From Pseudoips prasinana (Eukaryota; Arthropoda; Insecta; Lepidoptera; Nolidae): 64,000 nucleotides of DNA. The position numbers and the translations under genes were made by a program. The notes beneath the pieces are model-generated. The model was not told where the DNA came from and made no database searches. It worked only from the letters and a program-made list of their open reading frames with translations. The stretch lies in assembly GCA_951640165.1 (NCBI GenBank), contig OX621256.1:6944001-7008000 (forward strand), in the 5' to 3' direction. Positions 40,866 to 51,654 of this stretch are shown here, piece by piece (positions within the stretch are counted from its first letter, which is position 1; the number at the start of each line of letters is the position of its first letter).

Positions 40866-41001
40866 GGGTTGACGTGTTGGCGTGGTTGGTAAATTCTTGC
40901 CTTTCACGCCGCAGGTGGTTTCGATTCCCACCGGACAGATATTTGTGTGCATTCAGAACAAGTCTGCTTGTCTTGTGTCTGGGTGTATTTATAAAATAGT
41001 T

Positions 41002-41847
41002 TTTTTTTTTTAATAGGGGCTAGTCCCTCACTCTTACCCACCACTGCAACTCCTGTAAGCCAGGATCAACAGTGGCACACAATGAAATGACACTGAGCGG
41101 TGAGGCTCAGGCATGTCCCGGGGAATGGCTTTAACTGTCTTGGATCCCGCAACGAATTTAATCAGAAAGAAAAAAGGAGGAGTTAGAAATGAATAGTTCC
41201 ACTTCCCTCCAGAGCAAAGCGGGAGACAGAATGATATAAAGAGGCTACAGCCTCATTAAACGAGAGAATTGCAACTAGAGAAGCCAGCTGCAAGAGCACC
41301 AAGGATTAATTTAAGGGTCCTAAGTGAGCTGTTATATTTGATTCCAATAGTAGGTATGGCAAAAGCGCTTAAACGCACGGAAGTTGTTCCTTGTTGCTAC
41401 AAGATCCGTATAATAAACTACTCCAGATATTGGTTGCAAGCTATTTAACATAATATCACGCTGCTTTTGCCAGAGATCACATTCCCAAAGTATGTGGTGA
41501 GCGGTTTGTTCATATTCGTTACAGAAAGTTGAGCACAGACAGATTGGTGAAGATACTAATTTGAAACTAAACAATTTACTTTTAAAATTGCCGTGTCCGG
41601 TAAGAAATTGTGCAACACAATGGTCTATGATTAGCCAAGTTTTATTTAACCATTCGCGTATGTCCGGAAAGAACTGGTGCAGATGGCGACCCTTGGTTGA
41701 GGTATTCCATCTACATTGCCATTCATTTAGCAGTTCGTCATATAAGTTAGCAATTGGCATAAATAGCCTGGATATTTTAGCACGGTCGCGTAATGATAAG
41801 AAATCATTATTTAAATTTTCTCGCGTAGAATAATACATCGCATCGAA
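41002..41847 (-). mobile_element. 5'-truncated R1-clade LINE inside a SINE
   Basis: The T-run at 41002-41011 is the poly(A) tail on the minus strand. A 13-bp duplication TTATAAAATAGTT lies at 40989-41001 and 41848-41860. About 845 bp: 3' UTR of some 320 bp plus the end of ORF2. Confidence 0.9.
41332..41838 (-). pseudogene. R1-type ORF2 C-terminus
   Basis: 168 codons reading NEWQCRWNTSTKGRHLHQFF, PDIREWLN, VAQFLTGHGNFKSKL, and a zinc-knuckle-like CLCSTFC...HHILWEC. This is the region after the RT of R1/LOA-like LINEs, where TKGR and LTGHG are conserved. The frame is open to its stop, so the copy is not badly decayed, but the endonuclease and RT domains are absent because of 5' truncation. Its visible start codon is incidental. 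Confidence 0.88.
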
Positions 41848-41955
41848 TTATAAAATAGTTGTATGATGTAGTATATCAGTTATTTAATTTCCATAGTACA
41901 AGCTCTGCTTGATTTGGAATAAGATGGCCGTTTGCGTATAATGTCCCAGGATATT

Positions 41956-42068
41956 ATTATTATTATCTGATCCCAAACTAGCCAGAGCTTGTACTATAGC
42001 AACCAGACAACTGATAAACATACTAATATATTTCTAAATACATACATAGTATAGATAAATTACAGGAA
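41956..42068 (-). mobile_element. SINE-C fragment 9
   Basis: CTGATCCCAAACTAGCCAGA to ACATAGTATAGATAAATTAC; directly tail to tail with copy 8. Confidence 0.78.
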
Positions 42069-42722
42069 CAGAACAAATGAGGTTTGAGATATCTTTATTT
42101 TCTCATAAGAATTTACAGTAATTCACTTACATGAGAACGTTTAAAAAACATACAAACAATAATAATCTTATCCTAGGCGTACATATACTATGATCTCGAA
42201 TAATTTCATTTAAAACGTTCAATTACAACTTTAGATAATTGGTTCCGAGATTAACAAAATGCAATATAAGGGTATTTGTATAAAAACAAGAAGCAAACAG
42301 TGCTAAGACGGACACGTTACACAGATAGGGCGTAGCTAGAAGCGACATTTAAACTAAGGTGCGCTCAGATTAGATGTTAAATAGTATTTTAAGTATTTTT
42401 TAAAGGTTGGCATAGATTTTTTGCTTCTTTGATATTTTTCGGTATTTTGATATTTTTCGGCAATAATCGTGCTTATCACAAAAAGATTCGAAGATCAAAC
42501 CCACGACCCATGACGTAGCACTCGGGGACTCTAACCATTCGGTCAAAAGGTTTGGTTTATTAATATAACCATACCGTCTCATCTGAGGTGCTCTATGGCG
42601 CGGGTTACATAGTTGAGAGATTTATTTTTAGTGTAAGGCAGTGTAAGCCTCCTAGGCTGCACCGGAGCAGCATACCCGCGTTCCCGGGGCTCCACCCATC
42701 AGGCACCAAGAGAAGTCCACGT
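42069..42722. other. Mostly unrecognised; a worn tRNA-like block at 42465-42545
   Basis: GATTCGAAGATCAAACCCAC resembles a reversed B box and may be an old SINE head. Nothing else seen. Confidence 0.4.
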
Positions 42723-42969
42723 CAGGGGCTCTACCGGCTAAGTCGCCGAACATCGATTTCTTAAATGGCGTTCAAATATTTAACGGTTAAAAATGACTTA
42801 ATCAATCTTTAAATCGGCTTCAACGTTGACAATCGATTCCGGACCATTTATGACGTCACATGTGCTCATAGAAGCCGATTTAACGATTGTTTAAGTTATT
42901 TTTAACCTTTATTTATTTGAACGCCATTTACGAAATCGATGTTTGGCGACTTAGCCGGTAGAGCCCCTG
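42723..42969. mobile_element. 247-bp foldback MITE, copy 2
   Basis: CAGGGGCTCTACCGGCTAAG to CTTAGCCGGTAGAGCCCCTG: the ends are perfect inverted repeats over at least 15 bp. Confidence 0.92.
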
Positions 42970-43164
42970 GTTAGGTTTAATCGTTGCGAGTCCGACATAC
43001 CCACAGACACTTTTTGCGGGTGGCATGCGTAGGCATTACCCCTGACAAATAAAAAAAAGAAAGGCTAACTGTAAACGTGATGTTGAAAAAAGAACAATTA
43101 TTACGGGAACACGTCTCGATTACCATATATTGTTACTTATTTTATAGTTTTATTTGCTATTTTT

Positions 43165-43360
43165 TTTATACAACTTAGTTGGCAAACAAGCATACGGCCC
43201 ACCTGATGGTAAGTGGTCACCGTAGCCTATGAACGCTTGCAACACCAGGGGCATCATTAGCGCGTTGCCGAGTCTTTAGAAACCTGTAGTCTGAACCTGA
43301 GGCTCCATGCTGTAGTCTCTTGCGAAAACCGTAACAGGGAGTTCATTCCACATATTATTT
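43165..43360 (-). pseudogene. LINE-J C-terminal remnant
   Basis: The T-run at left is the A-tail; reads MWNELPVTVFARDYSMEPQ. Nearly the same as 11210-11410 apart from a short insert before the stop. Confidence 0.8.
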
Positions 43361-43374
43361 GCCATTTTTAAATT

Positions 43375-43545
43375 GGTTTGGACGAGATCTAGTAAGTAGT
43401 GGATTTTTTTATATATTTTTTGTAATAAATGGTAAACCGCAATTACCTTTATTTCAATCAGCTCAAATATAATAATAAATAAAAAACTGTTACTTGCTGC
43501 TACGGAACCCTTCATGGGCGAGTCCGCCTCGCACCAGCCGCTTTT
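43375..43545 (-). mobile_element. 5' fragment of the 590-bp repeat
   Basis: AAACCGCAATTACC, then GCTACGGAACCCTTCATGGG and GAGTCCGCCTCGCACCAG, the reverse of the repeat start. Confidence 0.8.
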
Positions 43546-43696
43546 TTAAATATTTATTCTATAACATAAAACTGCATTGCAATTAAATATGTTAATTTAA
43601 AGCGACTTAATCCAAGCCGTTTGGTCACTTAACTAATCATAAGTTTTGTAGTAAGCCCTGTTACACAATTTGGCTTTTATAGTTCTTCTAAACTTA

Positions 43697-44019
43697 TATT
43701 ACGCACTCGTAGGTTCTGCACATTAAAACTCCGAGATATTTTCCACACACAATAATAATATTTAATCGAACAGAGTAACGTAAGTTCGCATCTACCGTCG
43801 TACAAAGAATGCCTCTTTAATAATTCTCCTACCCTATTTATATTTTTATCAGTGACAACCATTTGAAAGTCCATTATTAATAGTTTTAAGATGTAAAATT
43901 ATTATAGTAATTAATAAAATGATAATCACTAATCAAATAAATAATCACAGTGTAAAAATAGTAGTATAACATAGCAGCTAAGTCATAACCGTTGCGCGGC
44001 TATTGAGTACTTGATAACA
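43697..44019 (-). mobile_element. Solo LTR of the 32810-35760 family
   Basis: 323-bp reverse match to the 320-bp LTR with scattered substitutions. Outer end reads CTTGATAACA; the other end is TATTACGCAC where the intact LTR has TGTTACGCAC. CTTA flanks both sides (43693-43696 and 44020-44023), a 4-bp target duplication. Confidence 0.9.
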
Positions 44020-44023
44020 CTTA

Positions 44024-44692
44024 TTAATGTAAACGTAATCTTTAAAAGAATAGCAACTACTGGAACTCGTCGAGAACGAACTACTTCTCCATTGCCACCA
44101 CTGGTGACAACTGGGATTTTGTTTTATCGATTTCCACAAGTGATGACGTAGATGTTATTTTTCTAAAGGTATGTAAAAGCACTAACAAGGTAAAGTTTTA
44201 CTTTCCACCACATTATTGCACGTTGTGCAAACCTACGTGGTTCTACCATAAAATGACAGCAACACGACGTCTAAGGAATAACAATCAGGTCAAGTAAAGT
44301 CCCGTTCATAACTCCAGCAGCACACCCATGAATCAATAGCTTGATATTCTTGTTGCTATCTCGTTACTTACATGATTTAAATAAACATTTATGTATTTAT
44401 TATGTCGGAAAAATATTATAGATTGTATTAAGTATTTATTTTTATTCTGTTCGAGGGTGTACAGTAAAGAGAATATTCTATTCTATTTAAGACTATACTT
44501 GAGCCAATTTCAGTATAGAATGGTTAATTACAAACCATTTTCCTTTTTTTTTTCATTTGCTATGTATATTTTAACACTGAAGCAAATTTTCACGTCAAGG
44601 AATAATATTAGCATAACAGCATTATCTAACTCGATTTGGTCCAAATAAATAACAGGAACAGGACTTTTTAAAATATGTATCGAAAGATTTTT
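44024..44692. other. No recognised feature
   Basis: An 85-codon open stretch at 44391-44648 is Phe-, Leu- and Ser-rich from A+T-rich DNA; no family match. Confidence 0.4.
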
Positions 44693-44835
44693 GACGTTCT
44701 AGCGCAATAGTTAAGGTAGTCAGTCATTTCGCTACTGCCTCGGTGGCTTCATGTTAAGGGTTCGATCTTCGCACAGGTCAGCTATATGCTATATCTGTGA
44801 CCACTTTATAATTGTTCAGGTCTGGGTGCCCTCAT
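44693..44835 (+). mobile_element. SINE-B copy 6 (worn)
   Basis: TCTAGCGCAATAGTTAAGGT, GGGTTCGATCTTCGC and TTATAATTGTTCAGGTCTGG. Confidence 0.65.
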
Positions 44836-45010
44836 CATCCCTTAGCCCCTTTGCTCCCTAATTTTAATACATAAAGCAAACAGTTTTTCTTTTTACGAAA
44901 ATTGAGAGTACGGAGGAGTATGAATTTTGGAACAGTTAAAGTTCTTATGGAGAAGGAGTGCAGAAAGCTAATATATGTATGTAATAGGTATTAGAAGTAA
45001 ATTATTTTAA

Positions 45011-45213
45011 TAAAAAACTTGTGTGTACTTATGTACACGCGTTAGAAGTTATACTTCTTAATATACAACTTGAACATAGTTATCAATTTTCATACCACCT
45101 ATAACTAACTTCATGCTGTTATTTTTACGAAAATTCGTAAAAATTTTAAATAAATATTCGTAAAAATTCACTCTCATCATTTTTCTCCATCGCGCCAAAA
45201 GAAGTATAACTTC
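45011..45213 (-). mobile_element. GAAGTTATACTTC element, copy 2
   Basis: Reverse; shorter inside than copy 1, with TTTACGAATTTTCGTAAAAA replacing the GCGCGC hairpin. Confidence 0.8.
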
Positions 45214-45771
45214 AAAAACATTACACAGACCTCCATGCTTTTGAAACACTATCAAACTGAAATCAGTTATGTCTGTCTGACAAGTCCCCTGCGACCCAGG
45301 GAACAATATACATAGTACGGATGTTGTGTTGAAAATAATATAAAATTAAGTTTTCTATATTTTCTTCTTAATTTTTATGTTATGCTAACACCCATATGAA
45401 CAAATACTTAATACACGATTTCAAGAGGATATAATCGTTTAACTGCTAATGCATTTATTATCGTATGTACCATGTACGGTAAAAATATATCATCTTACTG
45501 AATAAGAAAACTGCAAAATCTCAGCAAGGATCCAGTGTATGTGGTTATTTTTACTAAGTCAAAGTAACAAAATCTCATGTATGTTTAATTAAGTTTTCTA
45601 GAAATAATGTGTATTACCCTGAATTTATTCAAATCCGTAACTACAACTTTTTAATACAAAATTAAACAAGCCAAACCCTTTGCTGGCTTCTTTAGTTGCA
45701 ATGTTGTTGTAGTCAAGCCTCGTTATATCGTTCTGTCTCCCGCTTTGCTCTGAAGTGAAATGGATCGTTTT

Positions 45772-46055
45772 GAAGTTATACTTCTTTTGGCGCGATGGAG
45801 AAAATTTATGAGAGTGAATTTTTACGATGCGCGCGCACACCGACACCAAAAAATTTAACAGCATGAAGTTAGTTCTAGGTGGTATGAGAGTGAAGTTTTA
45901 CGATGCTCTCATACATTTACGATGCGCGCGCATCGTAAAAATAACAGCATGAAGTTAGTTCTAGGTGGTATGAAAATTGATAACTATGTTCAAGTTGTAT
46001 ATTAAGAAGTATAACTTCTAACGCGTGTACATAAGTACACACAAGTTTTTTTTTT
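45772..46055 (+). mobile_element. GAAGTTATACTTC element, copy 3
   Basis: Like copy 1 but with the TTTTACGATGC unit present three times, showing local duplication around the hairpin. Confidence 0.82.
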
Positions 46056-46247
46056 AAATCAAATTCCTTTTGTTTCCTTTATGATTAAATTTGTTGCGGG
46101 ATCCAGGACAGTTGAAGCGATTCACCGGGAATTTCCCGGAATTGCCTGAGCCTCACCGCTCAGTATAATTTTATTGTGTCACAAAAACTATATTATTATA
46201 GTCAGTTATTGTAAGCCAATAGATCCCAAACGTATAATAATAAAAAT

Positions 46248-46480
46248 ATCCTGCTGTCACCGGTCCGTAAGTGATTGGCGAGGTTAAGCATCTAGGCTTG
46301 CGGTTAGGCCATAGATGGATGACCGCCAAAGTGAAATAATATCTGAGCTCACTTGCTTCGGTGGTTACGTTAAGATGACGGTCCCGTAGCCATTAGACAA
46401 CAGTCGTTAAGCCATGTCAGAGGGCTAATGGGCGGCTTGAACAACTCTGTCAGAAATGGTAACCACTGCAAGTAAGTAAT
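46248..46480 (+). mobile_element. 5S-like SINE, copy 5
   Basis: CACCGGTCCGTAAGTGATTG, GCGAGGTTAAGCATCTAGGC, ATAGATGGATGACCGCC, then GTTAAGCCATGTCAGAGGGC and GGTAACCACTGC. Confidence 0.72.
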
Positions 46481-46491
46481 AATAGAAATAA

Positions 46492-46668
46492 TCACACTAA
46501 TATTATAAAGGCCACAGCTTGCGAGTGTGTATGTTTGTTACTTCTTCACGTCTAAACGGCTGGAGCGATTTTAATAAAATTTGGTATGGAGTTAGCTAAC
46601 ACCCTGGATTAACACATAGCCAATAATTTATAATGTTTAATGCAGGTAAAACCGCGGGGCACAGCTAG
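46492..46668 (+). mobile_element. Non-autonomous Helitron, copy 4
   Basis: A|TC at 46491/46492, body GGAGCGATTTTAATAAAATT, hairpin region GGTAAAACCGCGGGGC, CTAG at 46665-46668, then T. 177 bp. Confidence 0.9.
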
Positions 46669-46884
46669 TAATTAATAAAGTTAGCCTATTTCGTTAATTC
46701 TATGCTGTTGTGCGGTGGTATGCGATTGGTGTCTGCAAATGTTTATAAACTCCGAGTTGTCTTCGTACAAATATACATACAGAGACATAGAAGCATACAT
46801 AACATCAACATTATTGTACTGTATGTAAACGTTATAAATATCATAAGTATAGTATAAGTAATATTATAAGTAGTAATAAAAGAC

Positions 46885-47005
46885 AGGCCTGTTGGCGTGG
46901 TTGGCAAATGCTTGCGTTTCACGCCGGAAGTCGTGGGTTCGATCCCACCCAGGACAGATATTTGTATGCATGAACATGTCTCTATGATATGTAGAAGTGT
47001 TATTA
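46885..47005 (+). mobile_element. SINE-C copy 10 (5' half)
   Basis: GGCCTGTTGGCGTGGTTGGC, GGTCGTGGGTTCGATCCC-like B box, TATTTGTATGCATGAACATG; the 3' domain is absent. Confidence 0.82.
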
Positions 47006-47084
47006 TCTATAACTACACGACCTCTGGCTTAGAAGGGTCACTAATCCCTAAAGTATTAAAAATATTATTTTTATGAAAAGTCAA

Positions 47085-47325
47085 CTATGTTGAAAACTTT
47101 AAATTTTAATTAAACCTACATATAGGCTTGACAATAACTTAATATAAGCTAGCTAAATAACCAAATCATAAATTAAGTGTTATATCAAAATGTTTTCATA
47201 CAATCCGTGTACTTTAATACGTAATAACCGTTTACTTAATTATATTACAAACATGTTCTGAACATTTAAAAGCTCTTTTCTAAAATCTACGTAAATAAAA
47301 ACTTTTTTATTGAAATTAATAAATC
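47085..47325 (+). mobile_element. Dispersed repeat (CTGACTATTTACAAGCGC family), copy 3
   Basis: GACAATAACTTAATATAAGC, AATGTTTTCATACAATCCGT, TTACAAACATGTTCTGAACA and CTACGTAAATAAAAACTTTT. Confidence 0.72.
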
Positions 47326-48057
47326 AAATCAAAAATCGTTTACTTATCGCATTTCGTTACACTTAATACACTTATGCACGTCAAAATTATGAACATAGAA
47401 TAATATAATAAAAAAAACACATACAGTGATATGTCAAAAGAATAAAATTAAAAAAAAACAATAAATTAGAGTAGATTAAACACAATATTTAAGCGTCAAC
47501 AATGCGCTACATCAATAAAATAAGGTACCTACATAACATGTCAAACTACTTATAAAATGGAAACAAATCACTCACATCATTTAATTAGGGACCACAGACC
47601 AAAGATATTATAATATAACAAGATTGCGCACTCCAAGATTTAGTTCAAAGTAAAATGAACTCAAAATCTTTAAGATACAGTCCATTTCTCTTTGTAGTGT
47701 AACAATAGGAAAAAACGGACCACTTGAGAGGCTCTCGTTTTGGAATCTGTCCCTGTCTAACAGATGGCCATCCTAAAAATAACTTACTTGACGTATAAAA
47801 TAGTAGAATTTTTGGTCAAACACCTAGGATTATGTTTTCATATAACTATAATTAAATAATTTTTATTCGTTTTTTTTAAACTATGTCTTATTCTTTGATA
47901 GCTTTTTAAATACATTTAATTTGGGTTTAGTAAATTCAATAGCAGTATTTATAAGAAATGACGTTTACCACGCTCAATTTGTAAACAAATATGGCGAATG
48001 TTTGTTTTGAAATTATTTATCGTATTGTGCTCCAATCCAGGTCCAATTTGCTTAAAA

Positions 48058-48268
48058 ATGGTTTTAACTTGTTGCGTAAAAGGGTGTAAAAGTGAGGGTC
48101 ATCTGGGGAGTGGTATATCTTTTCACAAGTAATTGTTATCTTGTAATGTTTCTATATTTTGGCTAAGTTCAGCAACAGGGTAACCATTCGTTACGTATTT
48201 AATGGATCGTTTTTCTAGATTTCCCAAAAACGAGGAATTGAAACAAAAATGGATGAATATTGTTCCCG
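48058..48268 (+). CDS. THAP domain, N-terminal half, two exons (48058-48128, 48219-48268)
   Basis: Exon 1 starts MVLTCCVKGCKSEG and ends SFHK at donor AA|GTAATT; exon 2 starts after TTTTTCTAG and reads FPKNEELKQKWMNIVPG to donor G|GTAAAC. Joined in phase across a 90-bp intron they give SFHKFPKNEELKQKW, a near-textbook THAP core: C-x4-C (residues 5/6 and 10), the invariant Pro (26) and Trp (35) at the spacing seen in human THAP1. THAP domains bind DNA through a C2CH zinc; the second half with Cys-x-x-His was not found downstream before the LINE-K insert. As part of the P-like element it would be the transposase DNA-binding domain. It could instead be a host THAP gene, but the inverted repeats on both sides argue against that. 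Confidence 0.78.
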
Positions 48269-48477
48269 GTAAACAATAATCTGATATAGCAATTAACTGT
48301 TTTATTACAAATAACATTCACATTTGTTTTAGAGTTTTTGCACATTGACACAAAATACTATTCCCCACTACCAGCCACTAAGCATACCTACTCGAGATTG
48401 TTGCCTCTTACAACAAACGATTTTTCCAACCTGTCGTAATGTATATTAAGTATTTTATACCTACGTAATAATTGTCT

Positions 48478-48747
48478 GCTGTGTGGTGACGGCGACAAAT
48501 ATCAGAATCAGAATATCATCACCCCATCTCATCCCGTGGGGGGCGTAGAAGTCGACATGAGGGAATATCTACCAGAGGACGGGAAGCAGCTTCCTTCTGA
48601 GTACTACGACCATCATACTGCGATCGCCAACCCGCCTGCCAAGCGTGGCGTTTATGGCATATCCCCTCAAGATGATTCTTGAGGGAGGCTTGTCCAGCAG
48701 TGGACTTATTTAAGCTGTAATGATGATGATGATGATGATGATGATGA
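48478..48747 (+). mobile_element. LINE-K 3' end, copy 8, with (ATG)n tail
   Basis: Best copy: GTGTGGTGACGGCGACAAAT, CATCCCGTGGGGGGCGTAGA, GCCTGCCAAGCGTGGCG, TTGTCCAGCAGTGGACTTAT, AGCTGTA and (ATG)9. Inserted inside the P-like element. Confidence 0.85.
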
Positions 48748-49561
48748 ATAATTGTCTATTTCACTATATCTAACACTAAAACGAGGCTACTGTTTCCTCG
48801 TGTCAGTGTTTGTTATGAGTAAATAGGTAAGAAATAGACAATTGCTACACTCTTATTAATAACAAAAGATATAAAATTATCTCAGTTGTTTAGATTAAGC
48901 CACTTAGAAGATATTTTCAATTAAGGTAGTGAGTATAGTACTATCCGTGGAATAAATTTAAAAATCGGGCCTGTAGTCTATTAGTGTTACCTGATTTTCA
49001 CAATCTAATCTATATTGAATATATGTATTACAATAATTATCCTAGAATACTATAGCCGACTGACACAAAACACTTGTTGCGAAAAAGAATATAAGTAAAT
49101 AAAACATATAATATACTTGAAAACTATTTGGATACATTACGAATATATAATATTTGGAAAGTCTACTGCCTTTGTCCAAAATATCTACCACTACTCACAC
49201 TTACATTAGGCGGGAATTGTACTATAAATAATTATATAATTTCCAAACGTTTAAAAAATCTACAAATAATCTTGGTATAATTTAATTTATATTGCTTGCA
49301 GAGAGGCATACAAACTAAAGAAAGTATAAGTAACGAAAACATCTCGAATACGTATACCTAGGTATGCAGTGGGGCGAACAGTAACTTTAAAAGCACTGCA
49401 CAGGTAGTATGATTATACTTCAAAAGTAAGTTTATTCATTCTCATAAAATCAAAATTTTAAATTTGGCGCGTTAAAACATTCGCATAATTCCACGACGCA
49501 TGGTCACTCTATTAGAAGGAGATGCCATCCAAAACAGCTACTTCTTGCTCGGGCCGTTTTT
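48748..49561. other. Right part of the P-like element, no coding recognised
   Basis: A+T-rich; an acceptor-like TTGCTTGCAG at about 49300 is followed by only a few codons. An ATTGTCTATTTC / GAAATAGACAATTG inverted pair lies at 48750 and 48828. Confidence 0.4.
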
Positions 49562-49610
49562 GCTCCCTCAGTGCGCAATCTTGTTATATTATAATATCTT
49601 TGCCACAGAC

Positions 49611-50132
49611 TTATTAATAGACATGTCCGGCATGAAAGACACCACAGATATCTAAGACACGGAGGTTGTCATGTCTGTCCTGCGTCAATACCATTGAAGA
49701 TGAGTCTTCTTTTATATAGATTGAAACGCATTCTTGTCATTTCTATAGTCATTGACTGTGTAATATGCCTTTTTAATTAGACCCGATTTTATTTCAGATT
49801 TGAATTGGTTAAAAGGCATAAACGTATAAATAGGTAAACGAGATAGCAGCCCGCTTATTTTTGAGCCTTAATTGCAACATTAGGAATACAATAATAATCT
49901 TAACTTAATAACTTAGTACCCGTATTGTCCACAACTATGTCATTGACACTCAGAATTGAACGCAAACAGCGTGACAAAAGCGACCTTCACGCAACGCGTC
50001 AAATAGTTGACAAAGTGCAGTTTTTGCCAACAAAACTGCCTTTTGTTAACCATGTTTAAATTAAATGAAAAACTGCTTTGTGTCAATTATGTATTTATGA
50101 AGTTCAAGGAACAACACGCATGCAGATTGTAT
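49611..50132. other. No recognised feature
   Basis: Unique sequence right of the P-like element; an open frame from 50007 runs into a SINE and is not a gene. Confidence 0.4.
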
Positions 50133-50370
50133 GACGGGCCTGTTGGCGTGGTTGGCAAATGCTTGCTTTTCACGCCGGAGGTCGTGGGTTCGATTCCCAC
50201 CCGGACAGATAATTAAGTGCTTGAACATCTCTGTTTGACCTGAGTAGTATGTATTTACGAAAGAAATGTAGTATATGTAGTATATCAGTTATTTGGTTTG
50301 CATAGTACAAGCTCTGCTTTGTTGGGATCAGATGGCCCAGTGTTAATAATGTACCAGGATATTATGTATT
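50133..50370 (+). mobile_element. SINE-C copy 11
   Basis: Well-kept head GCCTGTTGGCGTGGTTGGCA, B box GGGTTCGATTCCC, 3' domain GCATAGTACAAGCTCTGCTT, end ACCAGGATATTA. Confidence 0.9.
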
Positions 50371-50687
50371 ATGTTTCTTGCTTTGTGTATGTTTGTATAT
50401 GTGTCACTCGATTAGAGTTTGCCAATTTCAAGTGATTAGATAAATTAAATTATATTACGCAAGGTTTTTGTCATTTAGTCACAGTTAAAGTCAACTAAAG
50501 TCCGTCATAGTTAAGTCAAAATCCTACCTAAGTTGTCGGTGACGTTATAGGTATCTAAAAATCAAATATTTTTACACATAATATTTGGAATTTATACCAG
50601 TTTTAGAAAACAAATGTCTCCTTTGTCGCGTTGGCGCCAAAATGAATTAGGTATCTGTTTACTTATGATTTTTTATAGACTAAGTAG
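50371..50687. other. No recognised feature
   Basis: Short unique stretch; nothing seen. Confidence 0.4.
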
Positions 50688-50775
50688 ACAACAGTCGTTT
50701 AAGCCATGTCAGATGCCTACTGGGCGGCTTGAACAACTCCGACACTAGGGTAACCACTGACCATACGATGAAGAA
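50688..50775 (+). mobile_element. 5S-like SINE, 3' fragment
   Basis: AGACAACAGTCGTTTAAGCC, CTGGGCGGCTTGAACAACTC and CACTAGGGTAACCACTGACC. Confidence 0.75.
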
Positions 50776-50819
50776 GGAAGAAGGGAATATCACCCGCTTA
50801 AAAAGACGCCATTTTGACT

Positions 50820-51110
50820 TTCCATCTCGACGTCTTTTTTATATGAGAGGGCGATAAACGAGCAAGTGGGTTATACCTGATGGTAAATGATCACCACCGC
50901 CCATGGACAATCGCAACACCAGAGGTGTCGCGGGTGCGTTGCCGGCCTTTAAGAGTCAGCAAACAAGTGTTGCTGACCCTTCCCCCCACCCCAATGAGCT
51001 CTGGCTTGCGGCTGGCTGCTCTGGTCCTTAATAACATCATTAAAATTATTAATGTTATTTTTAAGGAATGTCTTCTGTAAGGTACTTCCCCAGTCGGGCT
51101 GCTCTTTGAG
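50820..51110 (-). mobile_element. LINE-J 3' end
   Basis: AACGAGCAAGTGGGTTATAC, GATCACCACCGCCCATGGAC, CAACACCAGAGG, GTTGCCGGCCTTTAAGAGTC. The 5' side is a separate subfamily from 22270. Confidence 0.75.
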
Positions 51111-51654
51111 CGAATGAACGCTATGCCCTACCTCTCTTGAATCTGTTGCTTTATCTGTAGACTGACCTTTTGCTATTACTCCATCATGTCTGAAAGGCCA
51201 TGATGATTAAGGGCTTCTCGAAATCCATAACGACATATGGTAAGGAGTAACAAAATCGTTTGATTACAACATGGCGTGCCAACAGCTATCATTATAACAA
51301 TTTTCCGCTAGGCTCTTTAGTAGGGGCAAAGACCCTGTACTACGCGTGAAGACAGGGTACAATAGCTCTTTAAGCTGGGAAATGAAGTGTGTTTATTTAC
51401 TACTACTGAGCAGTAGTACCAGTTTTTATAAGAGTATTGATAGTTTTCTGTTCGTTCAATTAACACTAGTCTCGCCAGCATAAACTACTTATGCGGGCGA
51501 GCGAGACTAGTGTATATATATACATATGTATGTCTATACGATACAATTCATTTCTTTACTTTTTGATGTGAAACATCTATAGCCGCACGTAAAACAGATT
51601 TCTGGCGTGGCGACACATGCCGTGGTTTTTTTTTTTAGTCCCTATCACAATATG
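51111..51654. other. No recognised feature; small palindrome at 51465-51510
   Basis: ACACTAGTCTCGCCAGCATA faces TATGCGGGCGAGCGAGACTA across a few bases. Otherwise unique. Confidence 0.45.

Larger units (their letters stand above)
40866..41955 (+). mobile_element. SINE-C copy 8, split by an R1-like LINE
   Basis: The 5' part (40866-41001: GTTGGCGTGGTTGGTAAATT, GGTTTCGATTCCC) and 3' part (41861-41955: TCCATAGTACAAGCTCTGCT, CCCAGGATATT) flank the LINE; joined they make one normal SINE. Confidence 0.9.
47600..49602 (+). mobile_element. P-superfamily-like DNA transposon, 2003 bp
   Basis: The left end CAAAGATATTATAATATAAC continuing AAGATTGCGCACT is repeated exactly in reverse at the right end, giving inverted repeats of about 33 bp. 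CCACAGAC occurs directly outside both ends (47592-47599 and 49603-49610), a perfect 8-bp target duplication. Inside lie two exons of a THAP DNA-binding domain and, further on, an inserted LINE-K 3' end. An 8-bp duplication plus a THAP transposase is the P-element combination. hAT elements also make 8-bp duplications but carry BED rather than THAP domains. The catalytic part of the transposase is not visible, so this copy is internally deleted or decayed. Confidence 0.78.
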
